A stretch of DNA of 64,000 nt from Bacillus sp. es.034 (GCF_002563655.1 NZ_PDIY01000001.1:1958001-2022000), one strand, 5' to 3'; shown: positions 42,632-58,086, counted from the first letter of the stretch. The notes: generated by a model from the sequence alone, not told the origin. Numbers and translations are program-made.

Positions 42632-43083
42632 AAATGCAGGATATCAATTTCTTTTCTGATCAAAAGGAATCAACTTGGTTGGAGGCACTACCAAATTATC
42701 AAAAGGAAATTATATCGGAACTATTAGCTTCTAAATCTCTTGAAGAGACTGCTCTAGCTTGGATTGAAGCATCTGTCGATAATACATCACCCTTTACTGG
42801 TCAGCCTCAGCCAGAGAAGAAATATTTACCTTTACTAAAAAAAGAAATCCACAAGTTACTATGTGGAAATCCCGAATATGAAGCTGATCGAAATGAATTA
42901 GCACAACTAACTCAAACAAAAGAGAACAACTCTACTATTGTTTCAATGGTTTCAGCATTAATTGGTGCTAAAGTTGGTTTGGCTGCCACTTTCATTGCAC
43001 CAGCAGTTGTAATAATATTTATGATGATTGCTAAGACTTCATTAAATGCTTGGTGTGCAATGGAAACGTCGGAAAACTCATAA
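42628..43083 (+). CDS. Membrane-anchored partner of the protease
   Basis: 151 residues; the GTG start overlaps the protease stop (GTGA), so they are translated together. Residues 1-80 are a helical domain (WLEALPNYQKEIISELLASKSLEETALAWIEA, YLPLLKKEIHKLLCG) similar in style to effector-associated domains. Residues about 115-140 form one membrane segment (GAKVGLAATFIAPAVVIIFM), followed by a short tail. I cannot name the domain. It could tether the protease to the membrane or be its target, a pore-like effector released on cleavage. Confidence 0.6.
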   Translation: MKMQDINFFSDQKESTWLEALPNYQKEIISELLASKSLEETALAWIEASVDNTSPFTGQPQPEKKYLPLLKKEIHKLLCGNPEYEADRNELAQLTQTKENNSTIVSMVSALIGAKVGLAATFIAPAVVIIFMMIAKTSLNAWCAMETSENS

Positions 43084-43606
43084 TAGCCTTATATCTTTTG
43101 AGAGCTGAATTCTACTGCTCTTTAGGGAATGTTATCTACAACGAGCACTCTAGGCATGTGGTAACAGTTGCGGAACTGATGTTGAAAAATGTAGCCTAAT
43201 CCTCTTGGTCGTGGCCTTTTCTCGTTCTATGTACGATTTAAAAAATGGTTATGAATTTTTAGGAATAAAGGGGCCAGTTTCTCTGTACGGCGAAGAGTCG
43301 GTGTACTTTGTATTTGGCCCTGTTTCATTTTCATATTTAGGTAAACAACTATACTCTTTGAAATTACGTTAATAGTGTTTTGAATTTTCAAATCGTTGGA
43401 AATCCCAATAAATTAGAATTCATAATACTGAATTTTCTATTAAAGGGATACTTTTTACCATTATCGTTTATTGGGGTTAGATCCTTGGAAAGGTAAAGTA
43501 TAAACGTAAGGGGGACAACGACAAAAAATATATAGTCTTTTTCTTTAATTCTATTTAACTTTGCCGAAAATAATATTGTTAAATAAATATAAACGGGGAG
43601 TATTAG
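43084..43606 (+). other. Gene-free stretch before the ATPase gene
   Basis: 520 bases without a supportable gene. It holds a small bounded element near 43270-43320 (GGGGCCA ... TGGCCC) of unknown kind. The rest is AT-rich with no clear terminator or regulatory site. Confidence 0.5.
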
Positions 43607-45565
43607 ATGATAATTGGCCTTTTATGTAGACATTATAAAATTTATCAAGGACTTAACTTTGTACCAATCTGCAACGACTATGAAAATCCATTTGCTCTGT
43701 TTATAGGTAATAATGCAGTTGGGAAAAGCTCCGTTCTAGAAAGTTTAAACACCTTTTTTAATAACGGTAATTGGAATAGAACAAAAAACACAAAGGCAGA
43801 TGAAGCATTCATAGCACCTGTGTTTCTAATAAGAAAAGACGAAATAAAAGATAACATCAGCGATAAATACTATCAAATATTATCTAATTTAAGTGATTAT
43901 TTTTGGAATATTAAAGCGGATGCGAATGGAAACTTAAAAAATAACGATGGATTTTTAAAGTTTTTTCAATTTAGAGATGAATTGAAATATAAGTATGGGC
44001 AGAATGAATATTTATTTTTCCTCTTAGGAATGGATTTTAATGAAAAATCAAAAGTTTACTATAGTACTTTCACTACACATCTTGACAACAAACTTAAAGA
44101 ACTCGGGATTGATTGTAGGGATATTATGTTAATAAGTATTATTAAAGAATATTACTCATACATTTATATTCCCGTAGAATCGATTACTAGTGAAGTTATT
44201 AAAATTGAAAATAAAGAAATGCAAGATTTAATGAGTACAGATATTTTGGAGGAAATTGACAATATTTTAAACGATAAAACGTTCACTAAACAAAATGGAA
44301 CAACTAGAAAAGTTAGCTTAATGGAGTACTTAAACACTAACCTTGATGAGTATATGAATACTATAAATCATACTATTGGTTTAATAGACGAAAATTATGC
44401 TTATAAAGTAGAGCATGGCTACAAAAAAAATCTAACACCACTGGATGTTAGAAGTAGAATCTTAGAAGCATATTTTTCCATTAGAACCTTGAAGAAAGAT
44501 AAAAAAGAAATCTATGAATTAAGCTCTGGAGAACAACGAATAGCATTAATAGATATTGCGACTGCTTTTTTACAAAATAATACAAAAACAAATAAAAGAA
44601 AAGTAATATTAGCAATAGACGAACCAGAGAACTCATTACATATTTCAAAAGCATTTGGTCAATTTGATAGATTACATAAACTTGTAGGAGAGAATCAGTT
44701 AATATTGACAACTCATTGGTATGGATCATTACCTATAACAAGTGTTGGGAATGTCCAACATTTGGATGATAAGATTGACGGAGAGAATAAGGTTAACATC
44801 AATTCTTTTGACTTAAATAATTATTTTGAAAAAAGAGGATCATTACCTGAAGATATTCAAATGAAAAGTTATTTTGATTTGACAGCTTCAATACTGAGTT
44901 CAATTCGATCAGATAAATGTCACTGGATTATATGTGAAGGTAGCGATGATAAACTTTATTTATCTCATTATTTAAACGAAGTAGAAAATCTACGTCTATT
45001 AAGTGTAGGCGGTTGTGGTAATGTAATAAAAATTTATAGATATCTTTTTACTCCTTTTTTAGAAAAGGAAGAAAAGAAAGCCATTGAAAGCAAAGTACTT
45101 TGCTTAATTGATACTGATGACATCATGCATGACATTGAAATTAGTAGTGATATTAAAGGTAAATTAAAACTAGCAAGAATACAACCTGATAGAACCGAGA
45201 AGGTGAAATTGCAAGCTGTCTCAAAATCGGGTTTTTATAATCCTACAGAGATGGAAGATTGTTTGAATCCATTAAAATATTTTAACTCAGTGAAAGAAGT
45301 AATACTTGGTACGGATGATGAGAACTTAAAGAGGATATTTAGTAAATTTAAATTTAAAGAAGGTACAATATCTTCTAGAATAAAACCTGAAGAACTATCC
45401 ATACTTGAACCTACAGAATTAGTACCTTTTGATGAAAAGAAGCAAATTTTTGATTTTTTAGATGACCACTATAACAAATTTCTCATAGCTAAAAAGTATA
45501 CATCTCAAGAAAGAGGGGAGTTACCGGAGCTTTTTGTATTGATAAAGAAGTATCTAGAGGACTAA
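43607..45565 (+). CDS. ABC-type ATPase fused to a TOPRIM domain (OLD / PARIS-like)
   Basis: 652 residues; ATG after GGGGAG. The ATPase part spans 1-425: Walker A GNNAVGKSS (34-42), an inserted helical domain of about 250 residues, the ABC signature ELSSGEQR (about 305), Walker B VILAIDEPENSLH (about 333-345), and the switch His in LTTHW. The TOPRIM part spans 435-530: WIICEGSDDKLYL holds the catalytic Glu, LLSVGGCGNV the glycine turn, and LIDTDD the Asp pair. This resembles OLD-family nucleases and fused AriA-AriB (PARIS) proteins, which act in phage defence. The next gene, 98 bases on, encodes a possible nuclease partner. Confidence 0.8.
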   Translation: MIIGLLCRHYKIYQGLNFVPICNDYENPFALFIGNNAVGKSSVLESLNTFFNNGNWNRTKNTKADEAFIAPVFLIRKDEIKDNISDKYYQILSNLSDYFWNIKADANGNLKNNDGFLKFFQFRDELKYKYGQNEYLFFLLGMDFNEKSKVYYSTFTTHLDNKLKELGIDCRDIMLISIIKEYYSYIYIPVESITSEVIKIENKEMQDLMSTDILEEIDNILNDKTFTKQNGTTRKVSLMEYLNTNLDEYMNTINHTIGLIDENYAYKVEHGYKKNLTPLDVRSRILEAYFSIRTLKKDKKEIYELSSGEQRIALIDIATAFLQNNTKTNKRKVILAIDEPENSLHISKAFGQFDRLHKLVGENQLILTTHWYGSLPITSVGNVQHLDDKIDGENKVNINSFDLNNYFEKRGSLPEDIQMKSYFDLTASILSSIRSDKCHWIICEGSDDKLYLSHYLNEVENLRLLSVGGCGNVIKIYRYLFTPFLEKEEKKAIESKVLCLIDTDDIMHDIEISSDIKGKLKLARIQPDRTEKVKLQAVSKSGFYNPTEMEDCLNPLKYFNSVKEVILGTDDENLKRIFSKFKFKEGTISSRIKPEELSILEPTELVPFDEKKQIFDFLDDHYNKFLIAKKYTSQERGELPELFVLIKKYLED

Positions 45566-45663
45566 TCTAGCAGATTTGGCCCCAGGCACTCACTACTTTC
45601 AAGAAATAATATTCCTGGAGCCTGAACCCGATTTTTCCGAAGAAGATTTTAAGGAGAATTTTT

Positions 45664-46386
45664 ATGCCATTGATCTCAGAAAAAACCGCTGAACTAAATA
45701 TTACTTCAGCGCTCCATTATGATGCAGTTTCTAGTGGATATGATGTATGGACATATGGACCAACCCAAAGGCGTGAAGCCGTATACGGGTTTGATACACA
45801 GCTTAAACAATATGCTTTTCCATTATACTTGCAATATAAAGCACCAGAAACTTTTAATAAAGAAAGAAATACTTACAAATTTAAAATTGATAATAAAGCC
45901 AAAGTAAGGTATGTGAAAACAAAACCAATTGGAACATTTGGGCAAGTAGATTTATTACAGAGATGGGCATCAGGAAGGTCACATGTAGGTTTAGTTTTTC
46001 CATGCTTTGAGAATTATGGGGTAATAAGAAGTCGTAATAACTGGTTGGACTGGACTTGTTTTTTAGATGTGAAGAGATTAAAAAGACTTAGTTCGGGTAA
46101 CCATACTGCAGTTGTTACTCCTATAATAGGTGTTAGTGGACTTCCAACAGGTTTTAAAGTTATTGTTAATTCTGAGGTGCAGGAATTTGACTTTGTTCCT
46201 ACATTAAGGGAAGTTATTAAAAAAGTCGCTACTGAGAATTTTTTAAATGATAACAAAGGAAAAGATCCAAATGGTTTCTGGAAAGATGCAGAATATGAGA
46301 TTTTTGATAAAGGTGTTGAGCTAACAGATTTAAAGCATTTGAAATTAGGCTTATATATGTATTTGGTCGGTGACGATGACGTGTAA
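45664..46386 (+). CDS. Unrecognised 240-residue protein, possible PD-(D/E)XK nuclease partner
   Basis: ATG with AAGGAG upstream. Residues 1-60 carry an active-site pattern like the PD-(D/E)XK fold: Glu6 and Glu10 in the first helix, D44 in YGFDTQ, and QYK at 57-59 (LQYKAP), the last position having Q where E is usual. FPCFENYGV and LDWTCFLDVKRLKRL are later strands. I do not recognise the family. It follows the ATPase-TOPRIM gene in the same direction within 100 bases and precedes a terminator, so the two probably form one unit. The nuclease reading is inference from spacing of residues. Confidence 0.45.
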   Translation: MPLISEKTAELNITSALHYDAVSSGYDVWTYGPTQRREAVYGFDTQLKQYAFPLYLQYKAPETFNKERNTYKFKIDNKAKVRYVKTKPIGTFGQVDLLQRWASGRSHVGLVFPCFENYGVIRSRNNWLDWTCFLDVKRLKRLSSGNHTAVVTPIIGVSGLPTGFKVIVNSEVQEFDFVPTLREVIKKVATENFLNDNKGKDPNGFWKDAEYEIFDKGVELTDLKHLKLGLYMYLVGDDDV

Positions 46387-46436
46387 AGTAATTTGGATTT
46401 TATTAAATGTACTAGCGTCTTTACTATTGAAATAGT

Positions 46437-46476
46437 AAGTAGAGAAAGTGAACCAATTGGTTCACTTTCTCTACTT
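46437..46476. terminator. Bidirectional terminator
   Basis: 18-bp perfect stem (AAGTAGAGAAAGTGAACC and complement) with an AATT loop. It serves the convergent gene 45664 and the truncated permease. Confidence 0.85.
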
Positions 46477-47190
46477 AACCAAGTTTCTGAATAGAATCCT
46501 GTTCTTCTATCCTCTCTCGCACCTTACTAACCACATAAACAATACAAGTTACAATAAAACAACTAAACCCCGGCGAAAAAGAATCAGGTATCCCCAAATA
46601 AACCACCATCCCAATCACTAAAACATACAACGCCTCACGATTAAAATTCGACTCCCCACTCGCCAGTCTTACAAGCGCACTCTCAGAAATCCTCCCTTTC
46701 CGAATAACCAAATAATCAGCCACCACAATCGCCGATATCGGAATGATCAGGATACCCAGATAAGAAATATACTCCTGCGCATTATAAACCAACTGCGGAA
46801 ACGAACTCAAAATGATTCCAGCGATACTAAACAACATGGCACTTTGGATCCGCGAGAGGGAAGGCAGTGCATTCAACAAACTGTATCCCCCTGTATAAGC
46901 ATTACTAAGATTAATAGATATCATAGACACCATCGCACAAGCCGTAATCACCAATAGAAGCAGGCTGGAGTCGGTCAGCTGCCCAGCTGCCACGAATGGA
47001 TTCAGATCTTTGAACAAGCTGGCGCTCAATCCTCCAAGGAGTGCGGTCATCATGAATCCGACGACGTTTCCTCCGTACAGTCCCCAGAATCCGTGGCGTT
47101 CGCTTTTGCTGTAGCGGGTGATGTCGGAGGATGCGCTGACGCCTGAGATGTATTGGACGAAGACGAGGCTTGAGTAGAATAGGAACGTTC
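46475..47190 (-). pseudogene. Truncated copy of the NCS1 permease gene (C-terminal half)
   Basis: The last 238 codons of a purine/cytosine-type permease, from YSSLVFVQYISG to the end QKLG, homologous to the intact gene at 53451-54779. The match covers about 715 bases and stops abruptly at 47190, where the full gene continues (ACGTTC shared, then unrelated sequence). Silent and conservative differences show that it is not a very recent copy. No start codon or ribosome binding site remains. Confidence 0.85.
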
Positions 47191-47201
47191 ACATATTTGA
47201 G

Positions 47202-47246
47202 TCAGAACCTCTGGTAGGATGAAGTTTTATAGCAGTGGGGTTCTGA
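47202..47246. repeat. Short inverted repeat at the breakpoint of the truncated permease
   Basis: TCAGAACC (47202-47209) and GGTTCTGA (47239-47246) bound a 45-bp stretch that begins 11 bases after the homology ends. Confidence 0.5.
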
Positions 47247-47326
47247 TACCCCGATTTTGAACAGTATAATAAGGAAAACACTTTATACAAATTTTCAGAT
47301 TAGTTATTCTTTTCATTAAAAAAAGC

Positions 47327-47355
47327 TTGCATATACAATGAGTATTTAGTATCAT
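47327..47355 (+). promoter_or_regulatory. SigA-type promoter of the licT-bgl operon
   Basis: TTGCAT, 17 bases, TATCAT, about 20 bases before the antiterminator RNA. Confidence 0.6.
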
Positions 47356-47357
47356 GA

Positions 47358-47372
47358 AAGAAAGCGCATACA
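47358..47372 (+). promoter_or_regulatory. Probable cre site at the transcription start of the bgl operon
   Basis: AAGAAAGCGCATACA matches the cre consensus with one mismatch and sits next to the expected transcription start, as expected for catabolite repression. Confidence 0.5.
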
Positions 47373-47376
47373 GAAC

Positions 47377-48289
<913 letters not shown>

Positions 48290-48306
48290 TTACTGATTCC
48301 ATTTTA

Positions 48307-50382
<2,076 letters not shown>

Positions 50383-50391
50383 TAATTGAAT

Positions 50392-50424
50392 AGATATGGT
50401 TTTTACAAAGTGAAAACCATATCT
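50392..50424 (+). terminator. Hairpin between bglP and the first glucosidase gene
   Basis: 12-bp stem AGATATGGTTTT / AAAACCATATCT with a 9-nt loop; the tail is only moderately T-rich. It could be a partial terminator or mRNA-stabilising hairpin that balances expression within the operon. Confidence 0.6.
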
Positions 50425-50442
50425 GGTCTTTTCTATGATTAG

Positions 50443-53352
<2,910 letters not shown>

Positions 53353-53415
53353 TTCTCTTATTTTGATTAGTGCTTTGTATTCTCTTCTTTAAAATTTTTA
53401 TATAAGCTCTCATAA

Positions 53416-53444
53416 AAAGGGAACCTCATCATGAGGTTCCCTTT
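53416..53444. terminator. Bidirectional terminator
   Basis: 14-bp perfect stem AAAGGGAACCTCAT / ATGAGGTTCCCTTT with a single-base loop; between convergent genes. The right flank (TTTCTCTCTTTAACCAAGTT) matches the sequence after the terminator at 46437-46476. Confidence 0.85.
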
Positions 53445-53450
53445 CTCTCT

Positions 53451-54779
53451 TTAACCAAGTTTTTGAATAGGATTCTGCCTTTCAGATCTACCTAAGCTTT
53501 TACTGAGGGTATACAGGAGTGAGGTGAAAATAAAACAACTAAACCCCGGCGAAAACGAATCCGGAATCACCAAATAAATCACCATCCCAATCACTAAAAC
53601 ATACAACGCCTCCCGATTAAAATTCGACTCCCCACTCGCCAGCCTCACAAGCGCACTCTCAGAAATCCTTCCTCTCCTTATCACCAAATAATCAGCCACC
53701 ACAATCGCCGATATCGGAATAATCAGGATCCCCAGATAAGAAATATACTCCTGCGCATTATAAACCAGCTGCGGGAATGAACTTAAAATAATACCGGCAA
53801 TACTGAACAACAGTGCACTTTGAATTCGCGACAGGGACGGCAGTGCATTAAGCAGACTGTATCCCCCCGTATACGCATTACTGAGATTAATCGAAATCAT
53901 CGATACCATCGCACAAGCCGTGATCACCAACAGAAGCAGGCTTGAGTCAGTAAGCTGACCCGCTGCCACAAATGGATTCAGATCTTTGAACAAGCTGGCA
54001 CTCAATCCCCCAAGCAGTGCCGTCATCATGAATCCGACGACGTTTCCTCCGTACAGCCCCCAGAATCCGTGGCGGTCGCTCTTGCTGTAGCGGGTGATGT
54101 CGGAGGATGCGCTGACGCCTGAGATGTATTGGACGAAGACGAGGCTTGAGTAGAATAGGAACGTTCCGATGGAGAAGGGTTCCTGTCCTTGTGTTAGTGT
54201 TGGGAGGGAATCGGCTCCTTTTGTTAGGAAGAGGTACAGGATGATGCCCTGGCCGATCACGAGGATCGGGATGAATAGTTTGGTCGCTTTTTTGACGGCT
54301 TCGAAGCCGATGAGTGCTAGAAGGGTCATGATGATGGCGAGTCCGATGGCGACCGGGACGAATGGTATGGTGTACGGTGTTACTTTTTCCACCATGGAGA
54401 TGATGACGAAGGTTCCTCCGATGGTTTGGACGCTGAACCAGTAGAGGGACGTCAGGGACCGGATGGGGGATGCGATGAGCATCGACAGCCGGGTTCCGAT
54501 GATAGACCTCAGGACGTATTGGGCGGGCAGGCCGTAGCGGGAGCCCGGTAATGATAAGAATGATACGAATAGGAAGGCGACGCTTGCTCCGAGTACGGTG
54601 GCGATGAACGCTGCCTTAAAGGATAATCCGCCTTCCAGGACGGCGAGTGCCGGGATTAGGAAGTTTCCTGCATTCACGGAGAAGGCGAGCTGTATGATGA
54701 AGTATTCAATCCATGTGGTTGATTTTAATTGTGGTGGGACCTTTTCGAGTCCGAGCCGTTCGATCATGGGTTGTTTCAT
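53451..54779 (-). CDS. NCS1-family purine/cytosine-type permease
   Basis: 442 residues from ATG 54779 with AAGGAGA eight bases upstream. Twelve or so membrane segments. NCS1 marks are QLAFSVNAGNFLIPALAVLEG, GSRYGLPAQYVLRSIIGTRL, SLYWFSVQTIGG and VQYISGVSASSDITRYSKS. CodB/YxlA-like; it moves nucleobases or related compounds such as hydroxymethylpyrimidine, the exact substrate not readable. A truncated copy lies at 46475-47190, on the far side of the bgl operon. Confidence 0.85.
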   Translation of the reverse strand: MKQPMIERLGLEKVPPQLKSTTWIEYFIIQLAFSVNAGNFLIPALAVLEGGLSFKAAFIATVLGASVAFLFVSFLSLPGSRYGLPAQYVLRSIIGTRLSMLIASPIRSLTSLYWFSVQTIGGTFVIISMVEKVTPYTIPFVPVAIGLAIIMTLLALIGFEAVKKATKLFIPILVIGQGIILYLFLTKGADSLPTLTQGQEPFSIGTFLFYSSLVFVQYISGVSASSDITRYSKSDRHGFWGLYGGNVVGFMMTALLGGLSASLFKDLNPFVAAGQLTDSSLLLLVITACAMVSMISINLSNAYTGGYSLLNALPSLSRIQSALLFSIAGIILSSFPQLVYNAQEYISYLGILIIPISAIVVADYLVIRRGRISESALVRLASGESNFNREALYVLVIGMVIYLVIPDSFSPGFSCFIFTSLLYTLSKSLGRSERQNPIQKLG

Positions 54780-55020
54780 AAGTTGGTCTCCTTTGGGTAT
54801 ACTAGGATGCATGGTTTCTATTTTAAAGAATTTTTGAAAAAAAGCGAAGAAATAATCATTTATTTTTTTAAAGAAAAGTAGAGATATTTCCTTATTTATT
54901 TGTTAGAATGTAAGTGCTTACAGGGTGAGTAATTGCCCTTCGCTATTATATATGAATAGTGTTATATTTAGGAAGTAAATGCTCCAAGGAGCAATAGTGC
55001 ATTTAGGAGGTTGGCTTAGT

Positions 55021-56139
55021 ATGCGTATTGGTGTACCAACGGAAATTAAAAACAACGAAAATCGTGTGGCCATGACGCCAGCTGGTGTTGTGAACCTTGT
55101 TCAATTCGGACATGACGTTTACATCGAAGCTGGAGCGGGAATGGGTTCAGGATTTACAGATGAAGATTACAAAGCAGCAGGTGGACACATCGTTGATTCT
55201 GCAGCGGAAGCATGGTCCATGGATATGGTCATGAAAGTAAAAGAGCCACTTCCAAGTGAGTACTCTTATTTCCGCGAGGGGCTTATCTTATTTACATATT
55301 TACATCTTGCTCCAGAGCCGGAATTAACGAAAGCGTTAATTGATAATAAAGTAGTCGGAATCGCGTACGAAACGGTTGAACTGAATCGTGCCCTTCCATT
55401 ACTGACTCCGATGAGTGAAGTGGCTGGACGTATGGCGACTCAAATCGGTGCCCAGTTCTTAGAGAAGATCCACGGTGGTAAAGGTGTATTACTTTCAGGT
55501 GTCCCTGGGGTTCGCCGCAGTAAAGTAACGATCATCGGTGGAGGAGTTGCCGGTACGAATGCAGCGAAAATGGCTGTCGGACTTGGTGCCAACGTCACGA
55601 TCCTTGACCTTAACCCGGATCGCCTTCGTCAGCTTGATGATATCTTCGGTAGCGACGTAACAACGCTTATGTCCAACCCGTTAAATATTGAACAAGCTGT
55701 CAAAGAAGCAGACCTAGTCATCGGAGCTGTACTGATTCCAGGAGCGAAAGCACCTAAACTAGTGACAGAAGAGATGATCAAAGCAATGACACCTGGTTCA
55801 GTTGTTGTTGATATCGCCATCGACCAAGGCGGAATCTTCGAAACAACAGACCGCATCACAACGCATGACGATCCAACATACGTGAAGCACGGTGTTGTAC
55901 ACTATGCCGTTGCCAACATGCCTGGTGCCGTACCACGTACGTCTACCATCGCATTAACAAACGTAACTGTACCTTACGCGGTTCAAATCGCAAACAAAGG
56001 CTACAAAAAAGCGTGCTTAGATAACGAAGCTTTATTAAAAGGTATTAACACATTGAATGGATATGTTACGTACCAGGCGGTTGCTGAAGCACATACTGTA
56101 GACTACTCAGATACTAGAACTCAATTAGAGCAACAATAA
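55021..56139 (+). CDS. ald: Alanine dehydrogenase
   Basis: 372 residues from ATG 55021, with TTAGGAGG upstream. Opens [22 protein letters not shown], the alanine dehydrogenase signature. Substrate Lys in [12 protein letters not shown], catalytic His in [16 protein letters not shown]-binding Rossmann motif [22 protein letters not shown]. Catalyses reversible NAD-dependent deamination of L-alanine to pyruvate and ammonia, central to alanine use and spore development in Bacillus. Single-gene unit with its own terminator. Confidence 0.97.
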   Translation: MRIGVPTEIKNNENRVAMTPAGVVNLVQFGHDVYIEAGAGMGSGFTDEDYKAAGGHIVDSAAEAWSMDMVMKVKEPLPSEYSYFREGLILFTYLHLAPEPELTKALIDNKVVGIAYETVELNRALPLLTPMSEVAGRMATQIGAQFLEKIHGGKGVLLSGVPGVRRSKVTIIGGGVAGTNAAKMAVGLGANVTILDLNPDRLRQLDDIFGSDVTTLMSNPLNIEQAVKEADLVIGAVLIPGAKAPKLVTEEMIKAMTPGSVVVDIAIDQGGIFETTDRITTHDDPTYVKHGVVHYAVANMPGAVPRTSTIALTNVTVPYAVQIANKGYKKACLDNEALLKGINTLNGYVTYQAVAEAHTVDYSDTRTQLEQQ

Positions 56140-56146
56140 CAACAGG

Positions 56147-56184
56147 AAGCCGACTGCATGGGAATGTTCAGTCGGCTTTTTTTG
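56147..56184 (+). terminator. Rho-independent terminator of ald
   Basis: 10-bp stem AAGCCGACTG / CAGTCGGCTT with a 12-nt loop and T run. Confidence 0.9.
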
Positions 56185-56270
56185 TGTAAATATAGGAGAG
56201 ATGTTGAAGCTCTCGGTGTTATACCCTAACGTTGATGGAGTGCAATACTTCGCTTGAAAAATGAGGGCAT

Positions 56271-56308
56271 ACAGAAAAAGCCACATACTGAAATGTGGCT
56301 TTTTCTGT
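56271..56308. terminator. Terminator of the hxlAB operon
   Basis: 16-bp stem ACAGAAAAAGCCACAT / ATGTGGCTTTTTCTGT with a 6-nt loop, T-rich on the minus-strand side. Confidence 0.85.
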
Positions 56309-56318
56309 ATTTTTTACT

Positions 56319-56876
56319 CTATTCGAGATTTGCGTGTTTTCCATACATTTTACCAGAATCCAATCCTTTTTTCTCCATGAAGCGCAGAATGATGGCATCA
56401 TAAAATAACAACATCGTTTGCTCAAATAGAGAGCCCATTGGTTGAATAGTCTTGTAATCACCTTCGGACTGGTCTTTCGTGACTCCCGGTAATGTAACGG
56501 TGAAATCAGCTAATTTCCCAATGGTTGAGTCAGGAGAGATGGTTATCGCTGCGACGGTACCTCCCAAGCTTTTAGCTTTTTCAGCAATGGGCACTAGCGT
56601 TTTGGTTTCTCCTGAGCCTGATCCAATGATTAATAGATCATCCTTTTCTAAGTTAGCTGTTACTGTTTCCCCGACGACATAGGCATCAATCCCCATGTGC
56701 ATCATGCGCATCACAAAAGATTTCCCCATCAATCCAGATCTGCCGGCTCCAGCCACAAAGATTTTATTGGATTCCAGAATCTGGTTTACTAATTTCTCTG
56801 CCTCTTCATCAGAGATTAAGTGCACCGTTTGACTTAATTCTTCAACGACTTTGGCTAAATATTGAGTAGACTTCAT
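56319..56876 (-). CDS. hxlB: 6-phospho-3-hexuloisomerase
   Basis: 185 residues. SIS fold: FVAGAGRSGLMGKSFVMRMMHMG (about 35-57) and LLIIGSGSGETKTLVPIAEKAK (about 83-104), with a catalytic Glu in GSLFEQTMLLFYDAII. Isomerises 3-hexulose-6-phosphate to fructose-6-phosphate, step two of the ribulose monophosphate route for formaldehyde. Start is seven bases after the hxlA stop; co-transcribed. Confidence 0.95.
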   Translation of the reverse strand: MKSTQYLAKVVEELSQTVHLISDEEAEKLVNQILESNKIFVAGAGRSGLMGKSFVMRMMHMGIDAYVVGETVTANLEKDDLLIIGSGSGETKTLVPIAEKAKSLGGTVAAITISPDSTIGKLADFTVTLPGVTKDQSEGDYKTIQPMGSLFEQTMLLFYDAIILRFMEKKGLDSGKMYGKHANLE

Positions 56877-56883
56877 CGTGTCA

Positions 56884-57516
56884 TTACCCTTGGTGAATTA
56901 ATTCCTGCATTTCACGTGCAGTCGCCCGTTTATCTTCTTTGCCTGTGATCCCGCCACCTACAATGATAAGGTCAGGCTGTTCTTTAATGACTTCCGGTAG
57001 TGTTTCTAATTTGATTCCACCGGCAATGGCTGTTTTGGCATTTTTTACAACGCTTTTGATCGTGTGTAGATCTTCAAAGGAATTTTTTCCTACAGCTTGC
57101 AAATCATAACCTGTGTGTACACAAATATAATCGGCACCAAGTTCGTCCAATTCTTTCGCACGGGCGGCAACGTCTTTCACAGCAATCATATCAACAAGGA
57201 TTTGTTTCCCTTGTTTTCTGGCTTCTTCTACTGCGCCTTTGATTGACTCGTCTTCTGCCGTTCCAAGAATCGTAATGATGTCAGCACCCGCAGCAGAGGC
57301 TTGACTGACTTCATATCCAGCTGCATCCATAATCTTCAAGTCCGCTAATACGGTTAAGTTAGGGAACGCAGCTTTTACTTCTTTCACTGCTTTAAGTCCT
57401 TCATTGATCACAACAGGTGTACCAATTTCTACAACATCAATATACTCTTCTACCTCTTTAACTAATTCAATGGCTCCTGGGATATCGACAAGATCTAATG
57501 CTAATTGTAATTTCAT
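56884..57516 (-). CDS. hxlA: 3-hexulose-6-phosphate synthase
   Basis: 210 residues; ATG after AAGGAGCG. Orotidine-decarboxylase-superfamily barrel: LQLALDLVDIPGAI, EIGTPVVINEGLKAV, LADLKIMDAAGYE with the metal/catalytic Asp-Lys-x-x-Asp, VCVHTGYDLQ-type VHTGYD, and AGGIKLETLP. Condenses formaldehyde with ribulose-5-phosphate. In B. subtilis hxlAB removes formaldehyde under HxlR control, and the gene order hxlR-hxlA-hxlB with divergent regulator is kept here. Confidence 0.95.
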   Translation of the reverse strand: MKLQLALDLVDIPGAIELVKEVEEYIDVVEIGTPVVINEGLKAVKEVKAAFPNLTVLADLKIMDAAGYEVSQASAAGADIITILGTAEDESIKGAVEEARKQGKQILVDMIAVKDVAARAKELDELGADYICVHTGYDLQAVGKNSFEDLHTIKSVVKNAKTAIAGGIKLETLPEVIKEQPDLIIVGGGITGKEDKRATAREMQELIHQG

Positions 57517-57708
57517 TTATATTCGCTCCTTATAGAAAATGTTTTTTTGTTTAAGCGGCTAGAAGTAAATGTTTCCTTCTGAAAAGTTATTTACTCACTG
57601 GCATGCTGTTTAGTATACTCAGTATGTAAATAAATTAAAAGTACGCACTTTTACCGCATATAGTGATAAAAAGTATACTATTGGATGAATAAAGGAGAGT
57701 TGAGGCAA
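57517..57708. promoter_or_regulatory. Divergent control region between hxlA and hxlR
   Basis: Holds candidate half-sites AGTATACTCAGTATG near 57612 and AAAAAGTATACTATT near 57667. In B. subtilis HxlR binds paired repeats in the equivalent region; I cannot fix the exact boxes from sequence alone. Confidence 0.4.
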
Positions 57709-58074
57709 ATGCCAAATTTAGGAGAGAAGAATTTCAACTGTGAAAAAGAATTAACCCTCGCAGTAATCGGGGGTAAATGGAAAATGTTAATATTGTGGCA
57801 TCTGGGGAAGGAAGGAACGAAACGATTTGGTGAATTAAAATCTCTTATGCCGGGTATCACTCAAAGAATGCTTGTTAATCAATTAAGAGAACTGGAAGAT
57901 CATTTAATTGTGCACCGGGAAGTGTATCCTGTCGTCCCGCCTAAAGTCGAATACTCACTCACCGAGCATGGGGAAAAGCTGTTACCGATCTTAGAGGCTA
58001 TGTATGAATGGGGCAAAGATTATATTGAGAATGTATTGGAAAAGGATACGGATGATCAATCAGCTGTAAAATAG
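57709..58074 (+). CDS. hxlR: HxlR-type transcriptional activator
   Basis: 121 residues from ATG 57709 (ATG 57685 in frame, but the protein family starts here). HxlR family winged helix: [73 protein letters not shown]. The conserved Cys in FNCEKE is the formaldehyde-reactive residue in B. subtilis HxlR. It should activate hxlAB when formaldehyde is present. Divergent from hxlA. Confidence 0.92.
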   Translation: MPNLGEKNFNCEKELTLAVIGGKWKMLILWHLGKEGTKRFGELKSLMPGITQRMLVNQLRELEDHLIVHREVYPVVPPKVEYSLTEHGEKLLPILEAMYEWGKDYIENVLEKDTDDQSAVK

Positions 58075-58086
58075 ATAATCTTTCTT

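Noticed and set aside
43270..43320. Small hairpin-bounded element as a riboswitch for the ATPase gene
   Set aside because: It is almost 290 bases from the gene, has only weak end complementarity, and resembles REP-like debris rather than a known riboswitch class.
46911..47192. Arg-rich reading on the minus strand in the truncated permease
   Set aside because: Out-of-frame shadow of the permease copy; low-complexity translation and no start signal.
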